64,000 bases of DNA. Source: CALWZE01 sp964645785. GTDB lineage: Bacteria > Bacillota > Clostridia > Oscillospirales > Ruminococcaceae. A model generated the notes under the pieces. It was not told where the DNA came from, did no database searches, and saw only the letters and a list, made by a program, of their open reading frames with translations. The position numbers and the translations under genes were made by a program. The DNA lies in NCBI GenBank assembly GCA_964645785.1, contig CAZYAV010000001.1:62001-126000 (forward strand). Reading direction: 5' to 3'. Each line of letters opens with the position of its first letter. Position 1 is the stretch's first letter. Shown piece by piece: positions 62,837 through 64,000 of the stretch.

Positions 62837-62863
62837 TTGTCGGAAAAAGAACGGAATTTTTTA
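62837..62863 (-). promoter_or_regulatory. possible sigma-28 promoter of the flagellar operon
   Basis: TAAA (62863-62860), 15-nt spacer, TCCGACAA (62844-62837), 6 of 8 bases of GCCGATAA. It lies directly before the sigma-A promoter and would let FliA reinforce its own operon, as in Bacillus. Confidence 0.35.
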
Positions 62864-63632
62864 ATCGGGTACCTAAAAATGCGATTGATTCCCAAGCAAA
62901 TGGTATCGCTTTGCGGCAAAATATCGTTTTTTTCGCTTTGGATAATACATTTTGTTTTATTCTTTTCTTGTTTTCGCGCAGCCGGGTTCGCCGTTTTTTC
63001 TCTCCGCCTGTCTGTTTCCACTATTTTACAGCAGCCTTTGCCGCCTTTCGCCGTCCCCCATCGCGCGGCGGCGTTTTATTCTCCGTTCCGTCCGCTGCAT
63101 AATATTTCACCGGATCGGCCGCGGCAGCCGCGCCGGGCAAGCAAAAGCGGCCCTCTCCATCCGCGCGTCTTTTCCTCTGCAATTTGTCCGCACGATCCGG
63201 CGGCTCGCGCCGGACAAGCGAACCGCCGCGCGGCTTCTTGGGAGGCACCGCGCCGGCCGGTGGCCTGTACGGTTTTAACCATTATATTCGCCCGGCCGGT
63301 TCTGTATGCCTTGGCGAATCCCCGTTCGCCCGGTTTCCCGTTCCGGCTTCCGTATTTTGCGGCGGTTTACGCAGCCCTCAAGGCCACACTTCGCGCAGGC
63401 AGCTGTGATTTTCCGCTTTTGATTCAAATTTTCGGGCTTTGCGGGCGCTGCGTCTGGGCTGCAACCCGGAAATTTACCGCTGTCTTTGCCGGTTGGCGTA
63501 CGCGTTCGCGTTTCCTTATAAGCTTTTTATCCGGAAGTGCAATCCGTACCGGGTTCCGGCTCATCCGCTGTCCGAATCCGGATTTTTTGCATTAACCCCT
63601 GCGATTTGTCTATCCGCTGTCCTGCTTTCCGG

Positions 63633-63989
63633 TCATCGCGGCGGGAAGATTGGCTGATTCTTTTTTTTACTGAAATTTATATGTCTTTTGCTTATCCCGA
63701 AGTCCGCACACAGGGCTGTCCTTTGATGCGGCCGCATCCGCAGCCGGCCGGTATACACTGCGCATCCATTGTTCTGCCAACAATTTCCTGCGAACTTTTT
63801 AAGCGCAGCGTCCGTACCGACAAATCGCGGACGCCACTTTTGGCAGCACGCCGCATAAGGTTCCCGGGTAAGCCAAGCGCGCATGTTTTCCGGCAAAAGC
63901 TCAAACACCATTTGCCCATCCCGGCACCCTCTGTGCGCCGTCATCCAAAATAACTGTCGTACCTCATCGGTGCCGGGCATCGACTGCAT
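63633..63989 (-). CDS. uncertain small ORF at the window end
   Basis: 118 residues with balanced composition and no low-complexity bias (for example VFELLPENMRAWLTREPYAACC). Weak AAGAAGCGAGA before ATG 63989. No family recognised. It might instead be chance open sequence, or the end of something outside the window. Confidence 0.25.
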   Translation of the reverse strand: MQSMPGTDEVRQLFWMTAHRGCRDGQMVFELLPENMRAWLTREPYAACCQKWRPRFVGTDAALKKFAGNCWQNNGCAVYTGRLRMRPHQRTALCADFGISKRHINFSKKKNQPIFPPR

Positions 63990-64000
63990 TCTCGCTTCTT

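Larger units (their letters stand above)
62750..64000. other. low-GC upstream region without clear genes
   Basis: Clearly less GC-rich than the rest of the window. It holds the operon promoters near 62790-62863 and a weak minus-strand frame at 63633-63989. flgB and flgC would be expected here, but no FlgB- or FlgC-like sequence is present. Confidence 0.7.

Noticed and set aside
62837..63595. 252-codon plus-strand frame upstream of fliE
   Set aside because: Phe/Arg/Pro-rich with no domain-like pattern; no ribosome binding site; overlaps the flagellar promoters.
1..64000. tRNA, rRNA, tmRNA and phage attachment sites
   Set aside because: I scanned for T-loop-type GGTTCGA motifs and other landmarks by eye and saw no convincing candidates; a covariance search would be needed to exclude all.
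62821..64000. c-di-GMP riboswitch upstream of the flagellar operon
   Set aside because: The conserved GEMM blocks (such as GGGACGCAAAGCC) are absent in both strands of this stretch.

Overview
The window is GC-rich DNA from a flagellated, Gram-positive-type anaerobe, most likely a Clostridia/Oscillospirales-like Firmicute. This is inferred from the flagellar gene set (FliY instead of FliN, FlbD/SwrD, CheC and CheD, a FlhB2 homologue), sigma-A promoters with extended -10 boxes, AGGAGG-type ribosome binding sites, frequent TTG/GTG starts and a ydaO-type c-di-AMP riboswitch. Two runs of N (1331-1430 and 33663-33672) mark assembly gaps inside genes.

Layout. 1-23 kb is mixed housekeeping and accessory content: a DUF218 membrane protein; a membrane protein with a Lys-rich tandem-repeat tail broken by the 100-N gap; a MacB-like ABC exporter pair; a GPH-family symporter with an alpha/beta hydrolase; a lipoprotein; a two-component system; an osmoprotectant ABC transporter (CBS-ATPase plus fused permease/binding protein) behind a c-di-AMP riboswitch and terminator; a split Mrr-type restriction gene; a second two-component system; and a MATE pump followed by two copies of an intergenic repeat.

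23.3-27.8 kb is a minus-strand chemotaxis operon, cheA-cheW-cheR-cheB. Diverging from it at 27.9-37.7 kb is a plus-strand operon: a YlqG-like (FliK-like) protein, FlhB2, an FtsA-like actin-fold ATPase with ubiquitin-like C-terminal repeats, an EAL/HDOD protein, a REC-HD-GYP-degenerate GGDEF regulator and a hybrid histidine kinase. A 1.3-kb gene-free stretch with degenerate repeats (37.7-39.0 kb) follows.

39.0-62.75 kb is one continuous minus-strand flagellar operon of 27 genes: fliE-fliF-fliG-fliH-fliI-fliJ-fliK-flgD-(TIGR02530-like)-flgE-flbD-motA-motB-fliM-fliY-cheY-fliO-fliP-fliQ-fliR-flhB-flhA-fliA-flgF-flgG-cheC-cheD. A strong sigma-A promoter and a possible sigma-28 promoter lie just upstream of fliE. 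flgB, flgC, fliL, flhF and flhG are missing from their usual places. The last 1.25 kb has lower GC and no convincing gene.

How it fits together. The flagellar operon makes the basal body, export gate, hook, motor, switch and sigma-28. CheA/W/R/B with CheY/C/D/FliY form the chemotaxis pathway. The plus-strand island between them appears to couple an alternative FliK/FlhB-like switch pair to an actin-like ATPase and to c-di-GMP signalling, and is the most interesting part of the window.
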